Of a stretch of 64,000 nt of DNA, positions 40,622-49,728 are shown in pieces; the stretch's first letter is position 1, and every line of letters begins with the position of its first letter. The notes beneath the pieces are model-generated. The model had not been told where the DNA came from and searched no databases. It was given only the letters and a program-made list of their open reading frames with translations. The translations under genes and the position numbers were made by a program. The stretch comes from G965220305 sp965220305 (GTDB lineage: Bacteria > Chloroflexota > Dehalococcoidia > Lucifugimonadales > UBA3495): NCBI GenBank assembly GCA_965220305.1, contig OZ244817.1:124001-188000 (forward strand). The letters run 5' to 3'.

Positions 40622-41158
40622 TTACGAAGGTTCCTTTACCCCCAGCATCCTTCGTGCCAACGCCACTGCTTGGAGTATTAGCGGGGGCTCTCGGAGTCTA
40701 CCCGTGTTCACTCGCATACCCATCCGATAAACTAACTCGCTGCCGAAGTAGTTACCCACTATCAGCAGTGGCATTCCAATAAGAGAAAGGGCCACGATGT
40801 AAAGAGGAGTTCTGGCAGCATCTATTTCCAGGTATCTCAAGCCCAGGCTCAAGGCAAATATCAATACCATGGGCAGATTTAGGAGCATGTGCCAGGTAGT
40901 TACCCGATGTTTCCTGGAACCCGCTACCATTCCGAAGTAGTCCACCAAGCCCGTGAGTATGGCCAGCAGTGACCCCAGCAAGCCTATCCCGACATTGTAA
41001 AATGCTGCCTTAACTAGCGCAGGCTCATCGAAACCCCAGGAAAGAAGATCAAAGAGTAGGCTCACCGGAAAAAGGGCAGTTGGGAAGTGGACGAGCATGG
41101 GGTGACTGGGGTGGCCCAATGGTTTTCCTTGCAGAATGTCCTTGATGCTCAGGTTCAT
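40622..41158 (-). CDS. DUF2231 family membrane protein
   Basis: A 178-residue protein with four or five hydrophobic segments. The N-terminal GHPSHPMLVHFPTALFPVSL is the hallmark of DUF2231, a membrane family sometimes found with haem or hydrogenase genes but of unknown function. The conserved HP-x-x-VHFP histidines could bind haem or metal (inference). ATG at 41158 is favoured; the frame is open nine codons further. A separate gene encoding a small Cys-rich protein lies upstream in the same direction, about 115 bases away. Confidence 0.82.
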   Translation of the reverse strand: MNLSIKDILQGKPLGHPSHPMLVHFPTALFPVSLLFDLLSWGFDEPALVKAAFYNVGIGLLGSLLAILTGLVDYFGMVAGSRKHRVTTWHMLLNLPMVLIFALSLGLRYLEIDAARTPLYIVALSLIGMPLLIVGNYFGSELVYRMGMRVNTGRLREPPLILQAVALARRMLGVKEPS

Positions 41159-41274
41159 AACACTCCCAACTGCCCTTCTTGCCAAGGCCCGCCGCCTGCA
41201 AGGTTACTTGTCTCATCAGGCGGCAAGCTTAGCGGGGTTCGGGTCTCAAGGGCAGTCCAGCCTAGTGGTTGTCT

Positions 41275-41436
41275 TTAATCGGCTTCGCCCGGCTGCAAGG
41301 CTTGAACTATGTTGTTAGCAGCCTCTTGGGCAGTAATTTCCGCAGCCTCGGCGGCTGCATCCAACATCGCCTGGGTAATATGCCTGTCATCACCGTGGTT
41401 ATCGTCAGGTTCTCCGCATCCACAACTTAGGCACAT
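41275..41436 (-). CDS. Small Cys-rich protein of unknown function
   Basis: A 53-residue protein starting MCLSCGCGEPDDNHGDD and continuing with RHITQAMLDAAAEAAEI, ending EAD. The N-terminal C-x2-C-x-C-G-x-P followed by NHGDxRHIT suggests a small metal-binding head on an amphipathic helix. Proteins of this shape recur in Actinobacteria and Chloroflexota without a described function, as far as I recall. A strong ribosome binding site (AAAGGAGCGG) lies six bases before the ATG at 41436, so it is a real gene. It is upstream of, and co-directional with, the DUF2231 gene. Confidence 0.78.
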   Translation of the reverse strand: MCLSCGCGEPDDNHGDDRHITQAMLDAAAEAAEITAQEAANNIVQALQPGEAD

Positions 41437-41683
41437 CTTGCCGCTCCTTTTTGCTGCCTTGCCACCTGCAAGCAGCTATTCTTAAATATAGCGGTTGGCT
41501 AGTCCCCCCCGTTTATAAGCACATCTGAACACTACTCGGACAAAATCCATGATACTCTTGGTTAATTATTGCGGCAAGCCTTGACCCAAAGGAAAGGTGA
41601 ACTACTATTTCCGTGGTATGGGAGTCTTGGCTGGAGCATTGTGGACTTTGGGTCTGCATCCGCTGTATGAAACATCGCCTGCC

Positions 41684-41711
41684 TTGACAGCCTCTTAAAC
41701 AGCACTACAAT
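41684..41711 (+). promoter_or_regulatory. Sigma-70-type promoter upstream of the propeller protein gene
   Basis: A perfect TTGACA (41684-41689) and TACAAT (41706-41711), spaced 16 bases. It would give a leader of about 150 bases before the GTG at 41869. The remaining 41437-41868 interval shows no other gene. Confidence 0.6.
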
Positions 41712-41868
41712 CGACCTGTGCCTCTTATTCGGATTTTTGGGATATAGGACGAAATCCTCCCGTCATATGATGCCCGACATTCTTGTCACCGAAGGCCCGT
41801 CTTGGTCTTCCAAAATTGACACAGGAGGCCCCCACAGCTAAGGGTCCTTGTATAGGAGTAGGTTTCCT

Positions 41869-43278
41869 GTGGAACAAGTCCAGGTGTGCCGCTTTTGCGG
41901 CCACATCGGCCCGATCGACGATGGGGGAAGGTGCGTAAACTGCCAGTCCTTTTCCGGCCTGACCTCCATCCCCCGGGCCGACGCGGAACGTCTATCGCGG
42001 CGCAGGAAGTTCACCATTCGCCGCAGCCGTTACCTGCCGTTGGGGTTGGCCTTGGCGGTGGTCATTGGGCTGGTAGTTTGGCTGTTTTGGGACTATCTCG
42101 GCCTCACCCCCGACCCCGACCGTCCTGCATCTAACCTGGGGCCCCCCATTGAGGCGCAGTCCTGGCCTCAGGTACGGCGCACCGGGCAAGGCTCGGGGTT
42201 CACGCCCGAACCCGCCCCGGATCCCCATGAAGTTAAGTGGTCCTTCGCTACCAATGGGCCCCTCCTGGCATCCCCTGCGGTGGTCGGCGACCGGGTTTAC
42301 CTCACCACCGAAGACGGTAGGGCCCTCGCCTTGGACCGACGCACTGGGCTTGTGGTGTGGGAGTACCGCAGCGGCTATCCGTCCAGTTCAACGCCCGCAG
42401 TAGTCGATAGATTCATCATCTTCGCAATACGACCTGGAGTCGTGTTGGCCCTGGATAGAGATACCGGCGCTTTGCGCTGGGAAAGAGACTTAGAAAGCCC
42501 GGTCCTGGCTTCGCCCGTGGTGCGAGACGGCACAGTATACATCGGTGCTGGAGATAACAAACTGTACGCCCTAGACGTTGTCACGGGGGAGGAGCTATGG
42601 AACTTCAAAACCGATGATTGGGTCATCGCCCCGGTTGCCTTCGCCGAGGATAGTGTCATCGTGGCGTCCAAAGATAACTTGGTCCACGTGGTGGACACGG
42701 ACACCGGACGACGACGACTGGTATACGACACCGGGCGCCGACGCCAAGTTTTGGGCGGTCCGGCTACCAAAGACCACCTGGTATTTTTTGGGTCCCAGAG
42801 GGGGCGGGTATGGGCGGTGGACTCGCGTTCCCGTACCCTACCCTGGGACCGCTTTGTGCTATTCTGGCAGACCAATTTCCATGTATGGGGGTGGATGTCC
42901 CAGCCTCCCGTGCAGCGGGGCAGCGTTTGGGGGTCCCAGGTTGACGGCGACGTGGCCCATACCCCGGCAGTAGCCGACAACGCCATCTACGTTGCCAGTG
43001 TACTGGGGACGGTTACGGCACTCGGAGCAGCAACCGGGGACCGGCTATGGAGTACCCACCTGGGCAGCCAGGTCACCGCCGCCCCCACGGTAGCGGGAAC
43101 CACCGTGCTGGTAGGAGTGGAAAGCGGGATTGTATTCGCCCTGGACTCCGGCACCGGAGAGGTCATTTGGGACTTCGAGACGGGGGACAAGATCACCGGG
43201 AGCCCCATAGTAGCGGAAGGAATGATCTACATCGTTTCCCACGATGGCAGTCTCTACGCCATTGGCGCAACTCCATAG
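41869..43278 (+). CDS. PQQ-like beta-propeller protein with N-terminal zinc ribbon
   Basis: A 469-residue protein. Residues 1-30 hold a C-x2-C...C-x2-C zinc ribbon (CRFCGHIG, Cys7 and Cys10; CVNCQ, Cys22 and Cys25). A membrane segment follows at about residues 55-78 (LPLGLALAVVIGLVVWLFW). The C-terminal part is a PQQ/BamB-like propeller of tryptophan-type blades: DRVYLTTEDGRALALDRRTG, VYIGAGDNKLYALDVVTGEE, IYVASVLGTVTALGAATGD and GIVFALDSGTGEVIWDF. The propeller would be outside the membrane and the zinc ribbon in the cytosol. Function unknown; BamB is the nearest named family but this organism may lack an outer membrane. Confidence 0.82.
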   Translation: MEQVQVCRFCGHIGPIDDGGRCVNCQSFSGLTSIPRADAERLSRRRKFTIRRSRYLPLGLALAVVIGLVVWLFWDYLGLTPDPDRPASNLGPPIEAQSWPQVRRTGQGSGFTPEPAPDPHEVKWSFATNGPLLASPAVVGDRVYLTTEDGRALALDRRTGLVVWEYRSGYPSSSTPAVVDRFIIFAIRPGVVLALDRDTGALRWERDLESPVLASPVVRDGTVYIGAGDNKLYALDVVTGEELWNFKTDDWVIAPVAFAEDSVIVASKDNLVHVVDTDTGRRRLVYDTGRRRQVLGGPATKDHLVFFGSQRGRVWAVDSRSRTLPWDRFVLFWQTNFHVWGWMSQPPVQRGSVWGSQVDGDVAHTPAVADNAIYVASVLGTVTALGAATGDRLWSTHLGSQVTAAPTVAGTTVLVGVESGIVFALDSGTGEVIWDFETGDKITGSPIVAEGMIYIVSHDGSLYAIGATP

Positions 43279-43446
43279 CCATAGCTTCCTAACCTGCCCG
43301 TTGGCGCCCCACGGTGCTAACGACCCGCCCGATCCTCCCATTACGACCGCATCTCTAGCCCCTTTTGACATTTTCGCCCATCCCAGCTTGACCATCAGGC
43401 CAGAATGGCCCCGTTCGCTTCTGAGCAGTCGTTTCATTTACCTGGT

Positions 43447-44496
43447 TTAAACGCTTGGTGTGAAATAGGTGATGTTACCAAGCAAGCAAGGCGGCAAAAG
43501 CCAGCGAGGGGCGGCCCAGTTGTCGGTTCAACCAGATACAGAAGTTGTGCAAGGCGGCCTTGGCTGCCACCCTGGTTTGAAAGCCCTCCAGTTGGTGCGG
43601 GCGCTCCCGGTCCAGCCCGAAGGCATGGTGGAGCTTGTCGAAGACAGTCTCCACTACCTGGCGTATTCCAGCCAGCCATCGGCGCAATTCTTTGGGCCAG
43701 GGATTCCTGCTGTTGCGTTTGGGCGGACAGATTACCCAGGCTCCATAGTCGTCTCGCCACCGCGGTGCCGCCGCCTGGCCCGCAAAGCCTTTGTCCACTA
43801 CATACCAGCCCTGGGCTGGCTCCCCCAAAGTGGGCAGTCTGGGATGGGGAGTATGCCGGAAGGCGAAGAAGTCCTGGGCCAGAGTCTGGTCTTTGACGCT
43901 GGCTGGGGCCAAGCTGAAGCCGGTGATGACGCCCTCGGGATTGACCGAAAGCAGCAAGTGGAAGCCTGCATACCAGCCCCAGCGGTTGCTCCAGCCAATG
44001 TCAGCCGGCCCGGCCAGCCAACCGGCGCCCCGGCGTTTGGCGGACCTGGTGGGGACACCGGAACTGTCCCGAGCTTCGTAGGCGCAGTGTTGCCCTGGCA
44101 GCAGGTTCACCAAGTGGCGGAAGTAGGCTGCCAGGGTCCCGTAGTGACGGCGCGCCAGCCGGTTGAACTGGCTCCGGCGGGGCCGGGTGGGAAAAGCTGG
44201 ACGCCGGCGGCTGGTGGCATAACGGTAGAAGTCCCGTTCACTACGGAAGCGTGCCCACTGGCTGAAGATAATCAGGGTAATCACCGCGCTGCCAGTCAAC
44301 GAAGCCCGGGGGCCTGGGGTAGGCTGGGGAGGGGATTGGCATTTGCAGAAATCATCCACCATGACATAGAGTATCGTGAGGAAGGGGTCCGTATCGGTCA
44401 TAGCTTGGCCTCTTTCTTGATGGGTTGGAAGCCAACTATCGGCTATGGACACCTTCCTTATCAAATTTCAGCCCACAATTCACACCAAGCGTTTAA
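43447..44496 (-). mobile_element. IS982-like insertion sequence
   Basis: Ends are the 18-base inverted repeats TTAAACGCTTGGTGTGAA (43447-43464) and its complement (44479-44496), enclosing one transposase gene. If the outer TTAA at both sides is the target duplication, the element proper is 43451-44492. The adjacent 43279-43446 region shows no gene. Confidence 0.85.
43475..44401 (-). CDS. IS982-like DDE transposase
   Basis: A 308-residue transposase. RPRRSQFNRLARRHYGTLA is the RxRFNR-type motif of the IS982 family. A presumed first catalytic Asp is in EARDSSGVPT, a second in WYVVDKGFAGQ, and the Glu in VVETVFDKLHHAFGLDRERP, followed by GFQTRVAAKAALHNFCIWLN. The frame appears intact, so the element may be active. 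Start ATG at 44401; the frame is open to 44464. Single copy in this window. The similarity to IS4/IS5-type DDE domains means the family label is moderately certain. Confidence 0.88.
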   Translation of the reverse strand: MTDTDPFLTILYVMVDDFCKCQSPPQPTPGPRASLTGSAVITLIIFSQWARFRSERDFYRYATSRRRPAFPTRPRRSQFNRLARRHYGTLAAYFRHLVNLLPGQHCAYEARDSSGVPTRSAKRRGAGWLAGPADIGWSNRWGWYAGFHLLLSVNPEGVITGFSLAPASVKDQTLAQDFFAFRHTPHPRLPTLGEPAQGWYVVDKGFAGQAAAPRWRDDYGAWVICPPKRNSRNPWPKELRRWLAGIRQVVETVFDKLHHAFGLDRERPHQLEGFQTRVAAKAALHNFCIWLNRQLGRPSLAFAALLAW

Positions 44497-44769
44497 CTTC
44501 TCCCCTGAGCTTGCCGCATGGCGCCGCATCCAGGTATTGAAGCGGCCTTATTGCCACGCCAGGGTTTTGCTGGGTGGGATAGCCCACCTTCTGTCGGTAG
44601 ATGGGCGCGACCCATTGAACCATACCGTCATGGGCGAATTGTGCTCTGGCCGCGTTCTCCTTTTATTACGGGGGGGTGCCTCAGGTGTCGTCTGGACTCC
44701 GTTTCGACTGTATCTCTCCGCACCATTGAAAGCGGCCTTCTTCATGAATTCGTTTCAAGGTTAATGGGA

Positions 44770-45070
44770 AACCGACTTGCTAATAATATAGCTACATATT
44801 AGTGTCCTTAATATTAAATAACGAGTCATTATTTACAAGTAAACGTAAATAGTATCTCTTATATGCATGTAAAATATATACCCATTGACATCGCTCTGGA
44901 CAATAGGATATATTGCCATATACTTCATTATTGGTCTAATTATTGCTATTAATAGAGAGGTAATTCAGGTGCTAGATTTATCATTAAAAGGCATATTATT
45001 GATAGAAATGTACTAATTTATTCATATTATTACGTGAATACGTTATAAAGATATTCAGACCCGTACTCAG
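44770..45070. other. AT-rich intergenic island
   Basis: About 300 bases of markedly AT-rich sequence with many TAAATA and ATTATT tracts, unlike the GC-rich surroundings. It sits between the IS982-like element and the solute-binding array. It holds the promoter at 44885-44914; I see no gene. The preceding interval 44497-44769 also shows no recognisable gene. Confidence 0.7.
44885..44914 (+). promoter_or_regulatory. Sigma-70-type promoter of the first solute-binding protein gene
   Basis: A perfect TTGACA (44885-44890) and TATATT (44909-44914), spaced 18 bases, inside a strongly AT-rich interval. It would give a leader of about 205 bases before 45126. Confidence 0.65.
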
Positions 45071-45125
45071 GATCTGCCGGTGTTCTTCCCCGCTACAGTC
45101 CGACGCTTAATGTACAGGAGGTCCA

Positions 45126-46952
45126 ATGATGCATTGTCCGAGATTACTGCAATCCAAATCGCTGGTATTAACCCCTTTGGTCTTACTCGTGTTGCTCATA
45201 ATCGCCTGTGGCTCGGCGGCGCAACCTGCGGAACCGCAAATAATTGAGAAAGAGGTAATCAAAGAGGTTATTAAGGAAGTGCCGATAGAGAAGGAGGTGG
45301 TCAAGGAAGTGACGGTGGAGAAGGTGGTGTTCGCCACCCCAGTAGCTGGGGTCCACCTTACGGGCAGGCCGGACTGGGTGAGCATCGGGGCGGATCACCA
45401 CTACAACGGTGACCTCACCTTTGTCCACACCGCCAACCCGGGTTTCCTGGACCTGCATTACGGCGCCAGTTCCACCACCACCCTAACGCCTTCGGGGAAG
45501 CGGTTCAACCAGTTGCTGATGTACGACCCGACCAGTCCCAAGGAGATTATCGGGGACTTGGCGGAGAGTTGGGAGGTGAAGGATGATGGTCTGACCTACA
45601 TTTTTCACCTACGCGATGCCACCTGGCACGATGGCACGCCGGTTACTGCTGATGACATCGTTTTTAGTCTGAACAGGATGGCCCAACCCGACGTTACCCG
45701 GGGTCGGGTGCAGGCCATGCGGACGTTTTACGAGTACCAGAGTGCTGAGGCGATTGACGAAAAGACGGTGAAGATGCCGTTGAAGTTTCCGTCGGCGACT
45801 GCGCTGGGGTGGCTGGCGGTTGACTACTTCGCCATGTATCCCAAGGCACTGGAGAGCGTTACCCAGGATGACTTCAACTGCTGCTTTGAAAACTCCTTCG
45901 GCTCGGGCCCGTGGATTTTGGACAACTGGAAGAAGGGGGATTCGTATCGGTTTGACCGTTACGACAACTACTTTAAGAACCCGCAACCTTACTTTGACGG
46001 ACTGAAGGTATTCATCATCAAAGACTACGCGCGGCGTCTGGCCACGCTGAAGACCCGTCAGGTCATGGGAATCTATATCATGGGCAGCAGTAACCTGCCA
46101 CAAGACATGATGCAGATACAGAAGGAGACCGGAGGCCAGATGCGGTACCAACAGGGAGGGGTAAGCGCGGTCTACGGATTCTGGGTGCACTGGACGCGGC
46201 CGCCTTTGGACGACCCTCGAGTACGGAAGGCCATTTACCTCGCCATTGAGCGCCAAGAGATATCAGACGTTGCCACTGCAAAGACTGGCGTTGCGGGTTC
46301 TTTCTTCCCGCCCGGTTACGCCAATTCCTTAGAAGAGATAGCGCAGTTGCCCGGATTCCGACAACCCAAGGACCAGGACTTGGCGGAGGCGAAAAGGCTA
46401 TTGGCCGAGGCAGGCCTTTCTGATGGATTTACGCTCACTTTCAACGTCGACCAGGGCAAGGCATCACGGACTCTAGCTGAGTTAGTGGCTGCACAGTTGA
46501 GGGAGCAGCTCAACATTGATGTTGATATTCAGGTGCAGGATCGTGCTACGTTCTACGCTAATTTGCGGGACGGCACCCACGATCTCAGCACCATTGGCAC
46601 CGGGCTTTACTTTAAGGAGCCGGAGGTAGTCCTAGCGCAGTGGTTCTTCAAAGATACCCTGCGAAACCCCCATAATTGGGAGCACCCCAGGATCAATGAG
46701 TTGATCGAACTTCAGGCGAGGGAGTTGAACCCAGAGGTTCGCCAGGGTATGTACAAAGAGATGGCGGACATCCTACATCAGGGCGAGAGTCACTATATAC
46801 CTGTCTACTGGAAATCTGGCAGTGCGTCCTTGGACTACCGTGTACAGAACTTCAGGCCGCCCTACCACCCGCATACCATCTGGAGATGGGAACATGTATG
46901 GTGGGACCCCAACGCCCCAGTGCCTAGTCCCGATGCCCCTCCAGTGAGATGA
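45126..46952 (+). CDS. ABC transporter family 5 solute-binding lipoprotein, paralogue 1
   Basis: A 608-residue extracytoplasmic binding protein. The signal peptide LTPLVLLVLLIIAC ends in a lipobox Cys. A charged stalk follows (residues about 38-65) of repeated EKEV/IKEV units, likely a coiled coil that holds the protein off the membrane. The remaining SBP_bac_5 domain shows NQLLMYDPTSPKEIIGDLAE, YIFHLRDATWHDGTPV, FGSGPWILDNWKKGD, VRKAIYLAIERQEISD and SFFPPGYANSLEEIAQLPGF. The family binds peptides, nickel, opines or sugars; ligand unknown. ATG at 45126 follows AGGAGG. Confidence 0.93.
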   Translation: MMHCPRLLQSKSLVLTPLVLLVLLIIACGSAAQPAEPQIIEKEVIKEVIKEVPIEKEVVKEVTVEKVVFATPVAGVHLTGRPDWVSIGADHHYNGDLTFVHTANPGFLDLHYGASSTTTLTPSGKRFNQLLMYDPTSPKEIIGDLAESWEVKDDGLTYIFHLRDATWHDGTPVTADDIVFSLNRMAQPDVTRGRVQAMRTFYEYQSAEAIDEKTVKMPLKFPSATALGWLAVDYFAMYPKALESVTQDDFNCCFENSFGSGPWILDNWKKGDSYRFDRYDNYFKNPQPYFDGLKVFIIKDYARRLATLKTRQVMGIYIMGSSNLPQDMMQIQKETGGQMRYQQGGVSAVYGFWVHWTRPPLDDPRVRKAIYLAIERQEISDVATAKTGVAGSFFPPGYANSLEEIAQLPGFRQPKDQDLAEAKRLLAEAGLSDGFTLTFNVDQGKASRTLAELVAAQLREQLNIDVDIQVQDRATFYANLRDGTHDLSTIGTGLYFKEPEVVLAQWFFKDTLRNPHNWEHPRINELIELQARELNPEVRQGMYKEMADILHQGESHYIPVYWKSGSASLDYRVQNFRPPYHPHTIWRWEHVWWDPNAPVPSPDAPPVR

Positions 46953-47140
46953 TCCGGGTTCCACTCCACTGAGAAACGCGACACGATGTGGCTTGAGACA
47001 TGGTAGATGCCGACGAGTATCCGGTTGGACGGCACGCCAAATTGCTGGATTCTAGAGTGGTGCAGTAGGTGTGAAAAGAGGACGTGTAGCTAAACGAATT
47101 GTTCCTTTGACAATTGCAATATGGCTAACTGGAGTGCCGT

Positions 47141-47212
47141 GGTCGAGTTTGCCGTATTCTTCACGGTACGTGGCGATGCCAGGACTGATGACACTTGCGG
47201 GAGAGGCGGAAT
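47141..47212 (+). pseudogene. Decayed dppB 5' remnant, first copy
   Basis: After solute-binding gene 1, CACGGTACGTGG, GATGCCAGGACTGATG and GCGGGAGAGGCGG read in the same order as segments of the intact dppB 5' end (51733-51812), with bases missing between. It is a heavily decayed permease remnant. Match is by eye over short blocks. Confidence 0.45.
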
Positions 47213-47410
47213 AGACCAGCAGTTGATACAAACTTTGGGTGAGCTATTGCAGACGTGGGCTCAGTCTGGTTGATCTAGCAGGTTATATCATATCCAGAAT
47301 GCGACTCTTTTATGTGGTGATTTTGTTTCACTAGTAGGCAGCATGGGTGGCGGGTGTGCCGAAGTATACGGTTCTAACGTCCCCGAGCGTTAAGTTGAGG
47401 AGGTTCGACA
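47191..47410 (+). repeat. Duplicated leader upstream of solute-binding gene 2
   Basis: This stretch is about 80 percent alike (by eye) to 49531-49728, upstream of solute-binding gene 3, including the shared GTTGATACAAACTTTGGGT, GGTTGATCTAGCAGG and AAGTTGAGGAGGTTCGACA ribosome-binding segment. The binding proteins were therefore duplicated together with their leaders. The leader of gene 1 is unrelated. Confidence 0.85.
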
Positions 47411-49249
47411 ATGCCACATCAGAAATTGCGAAAGGCCAAAGTGCTGGTGATGACACCTCTGGTGCTGCTCTTGCTGTTCATTGTTGCCTGTGGGTCTGCT
47501 GCCCAGCCAGTGCCCGAACAGCAGGGGGAAACACAAATACAACCGCAAGTAATTGAGAAAGAGGTCATCAAGGAAGTACCCGTCGTGAAGGAGGTAGTAA
47601 AGGAGGTGCCGGTCGAAAAGGTGGTATTTGCCACTCCGGTGGCTGGGGTCCACCTAACTGGGAGGCCGGACTGGGTGAGCGTCGGTGCAGACCACCACTA
47701 CAATGGGGACCTCACTTTCGTGCATACCGCCAACCCGGGTTTCCTGGACCTGCACTACGGCGCCAGCTCCACCACAACTCTGACCCCGTCGGGCAAACGT
47801 TTCAACCAGTTGCTGATGTACGACCCGACCAGTCCCAAGGAGATCATTGGGGACCTAGCGGAAAGCTGGGAGGTGAAGGATGACGGTCTCGCCTACATTT
47901 TCCACCTACACGATGCCACCTGGCACGATGGCACGCCAGTTACTGCTGGGGACATCGTCTTTAGTCTGAACCGCATGGCCCAACCCGACGTGACCCGGGG
48001 TCGGGTGCAGCCCATGCGGACGTTTTACGACTACCCCAACGCGGAGGCAATCGACGAAAAGACGGTGAAGATGCCATTGAAGTTCCCTTCAGCCACTGCG
48101 CTGGGGTGGCTGGCGGTGGATTACTTTGCCATGTACCCCAAGGCACTGGAGACTGTAAGCCAGGACGACTTCAACTGCTGCTTTGAGAACTCTTTTGGGT
48201 CGGGGCCCTGGATTCTGGACAACTGGAAGAAGGGGGACTCCTACCGTTTCGACCGGTACGACAACTATTTCAAGAATCCTCAGCCGTACTTTGACGGACT
48301 GAAGGTATTCATCATCAAAGACTACGCGCGGCGGCTGGCCACGCTGAAGACCCGGCAGGTTATGGGAATCTATATCACGGGGGGTACCAACCTGCCGGAA
48401 GATATGCTGGCGATACAGAGGGAGACCAACGGCGGGATGCGTTACGCGAGAGCCGGGGTGGGCACCCTCTCCGGCTTCTGGTTTCACTGGAACCGGCCCC
48501 CCTTGGACGATGCCCGAGTACGGAAGGCCATTTACTTAGCCCTCGACCGCGAGGAAATCTCCGACGTTGCCACCGCGGGTACCGGCGCCGCCGGTTCCTT
48601 CTTGCCACCTGGGTATGCCAATACCTTCGAGGAGATAGCGCAGTTGCCCGGATTCCGGCAGCCCAAAGACCAGGACGTGTCCGAGGCTAAAAGGCTAATG
48701 GCCGAGGCGGGTTTCGCCGACGGTTTCAAGCTCACTTACAACGTAGATCAGAGTAAGTCATCTAGGACCAGAGCCGAGGTGATGGCCGCCCAACTAAAGG
48801 AAAAACTGAATATTGAGCTGGAACTCCAGGTGCAGGACCGGGCCACCTTCTACGCCAACTTACGGGACGGCACCCACGACCTCAGCACCATCGGCACTGG
48901 GCTCTACTTCAAAGATCCGGAAGTGGTGCTGGCCCAGTGGTTTTTCAAGGATACCCTGCGAAACCCTCATAACTGGGAGCACCCCAGGATCAACGAGCTC
49001 ATAGATCTCCAGGCGCGGGAGTTGAACCCGGAGGTCCGCCAGGGGATTTACAAAGAGATAGCGGATATCCTCCATCAGGGGGAGAGCCACTTTGTTCCCA
49101 TCTATTGGACCAACAGGTATGGGTCCTATGATTATCGGCTACAGAACTTCAAGCCGCCCTACCACCCCCATACGATCTGGAGATGGGACCACGTGTGGTG
49201 GGACCCCGACGCGAAGAATTTCGGCCCTGATGGACCGCCTATTGAATAG
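47411..49249 (+). CDS. ABC transporter family 5 solute-binding lipoprotein, paralogue 2
   Basis: A 612-residue paralogue of the 45126 gene. Lipobox Cys follows VLLLLFIVAC, then a Gln-rich and Glu/Lys/Val stalk (VIEKEVIKEVPVVKEVVKEV), then the SBP_bac_5 domain with the same blocks. Most substitutions against paralogue 1 cluster in the central segment around residues 335-370 (ITGGTNLPEDMLAIQRETNG), near where ligand-contact residues lie in the family, so the three paralogues may bind different ligands (inference). ATG at 47411 follows GAGGAGG. Confidence 0.93.
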   Translation: MPHQKLRKAKVLVMTPLVLLLLFIVACGSAAQPVPEQQGETQIQPQVIEKEVIKEVPVVKEVVKEVPVEKVVFATPVAGVHLTGRPDWVSVGADHHYNGDLTFVHTANPGFLDLHYGASSTTTLTPSGKRFNQLLMYDPTSPKEIIGDLAESWEVKDDGLAYIFHLHDATWHDGTPVTAGDIVFSLNRMAQPDVTRGRVQPMRTFYDYPNAEAIDEKTVKMPLKFPSATALGWLAVDYFAMYPKALETVSQDDFNCCFENSFGSGPWILDNWKKGDSYRFDRYDNYFKNPQPYFDGLKVFIIKDYARRLATLKTRQVMGIYITGGTNLPEDMLAIQRETNGGMRYARAGVGTLSGFWFHWNRPPLDDARVRKAIYLALDREEISDVATAGTGAAGSFLPPGYANTFEEIAQLPGFRQPKDQDVSEAKRLMAEAGFADGFKLTYNVDQSKSSRTRAEVMAAQLKEKLNIELELQVQDRATFYANLRDGTHDLSTIGTGLYFKDPEVVLAQWFFKDTLRNPHNWEHPRINELIDLQARELNPEVRQGIYKEIADILHQGESHFVPIYWTNRYGSYDYRLQNFKPPYHPHTIWRWDHVWWDPDAKNFGPDGPPIE

Positions 49250-49459
49250 CAGTAATACACAGACTGTTAAATGGGAAGAAGCGACCAGCCCCATTCCAAC
49301 CTTCTCCCATTTGGGGCTTAGAGAGCTCCCTTCACTGGGGAGTGAAGGCGGGGATGTAAATGTAGGGTAACTGTTCCCAGGGGACGGGGTCTTGGTGAAG
49401 ATGAACTGGACAACCGTTCCCTGGTTAGGGCGTCAGACGTTTAAGTAGTTGGAGGAGCG

Positions 49460-49552
49460 ATGAGGGCCTACGCGGTGAGGAGGATTGGGCTGTTCATACC
49501 CACCATGTTCCTGACCAAGGTACTGGTGACACCCCTGGGGGAGGCGGGATAG
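49460..49552 (+). pseudogene. Truncated dppB remnant, second copy
   Basis: The first 23 codons match the intact dppB start at 51678 closely (MRAYAVRRIGLFIPTMFLTK), with the same GGAGGAGCG ribosome binding site. After about 70 bases the frame jumps to a short tail and stops at TAG 49550-49552. The upstream 60 bases also match those upstream of the intact gene. It is what remains of a permease gene that once followed solute-binding gene 2. Confidence 0.88.
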
Positions 49553-49728
49553 AACGGCTGTTGATACAAACTTTGGGTCATCTATTGCAGGACGTGGGCT
49601 CGGCCCGGTTGATCTAGCAGGGTTATTGGATACCCACAGTGCGACTCTTTAGTAGGTAGTATGGGTGGCGGGCGTGCCGAAGTATCCGTTTCTAACGCCC
49701 CCGAGTGTTAAGTTGAGGAGGTTCGACA
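49531..49728 (+). repeat. Duplicated leader upstream of solute-binding gene 3
   Basis: Matches 47191-47410; the main difference is a deletion of about 20 bases (TATGTGGTGATTTTG segment absent here). Ends at the ATG of solute-binding gene 3. Confidence 0.85.

Noticed and set aside
44497..44769. Possible remnant gene after the IS982-like element
   Set aside because: Short open frames exist on both strands, but none has a start signal or recognisable family.
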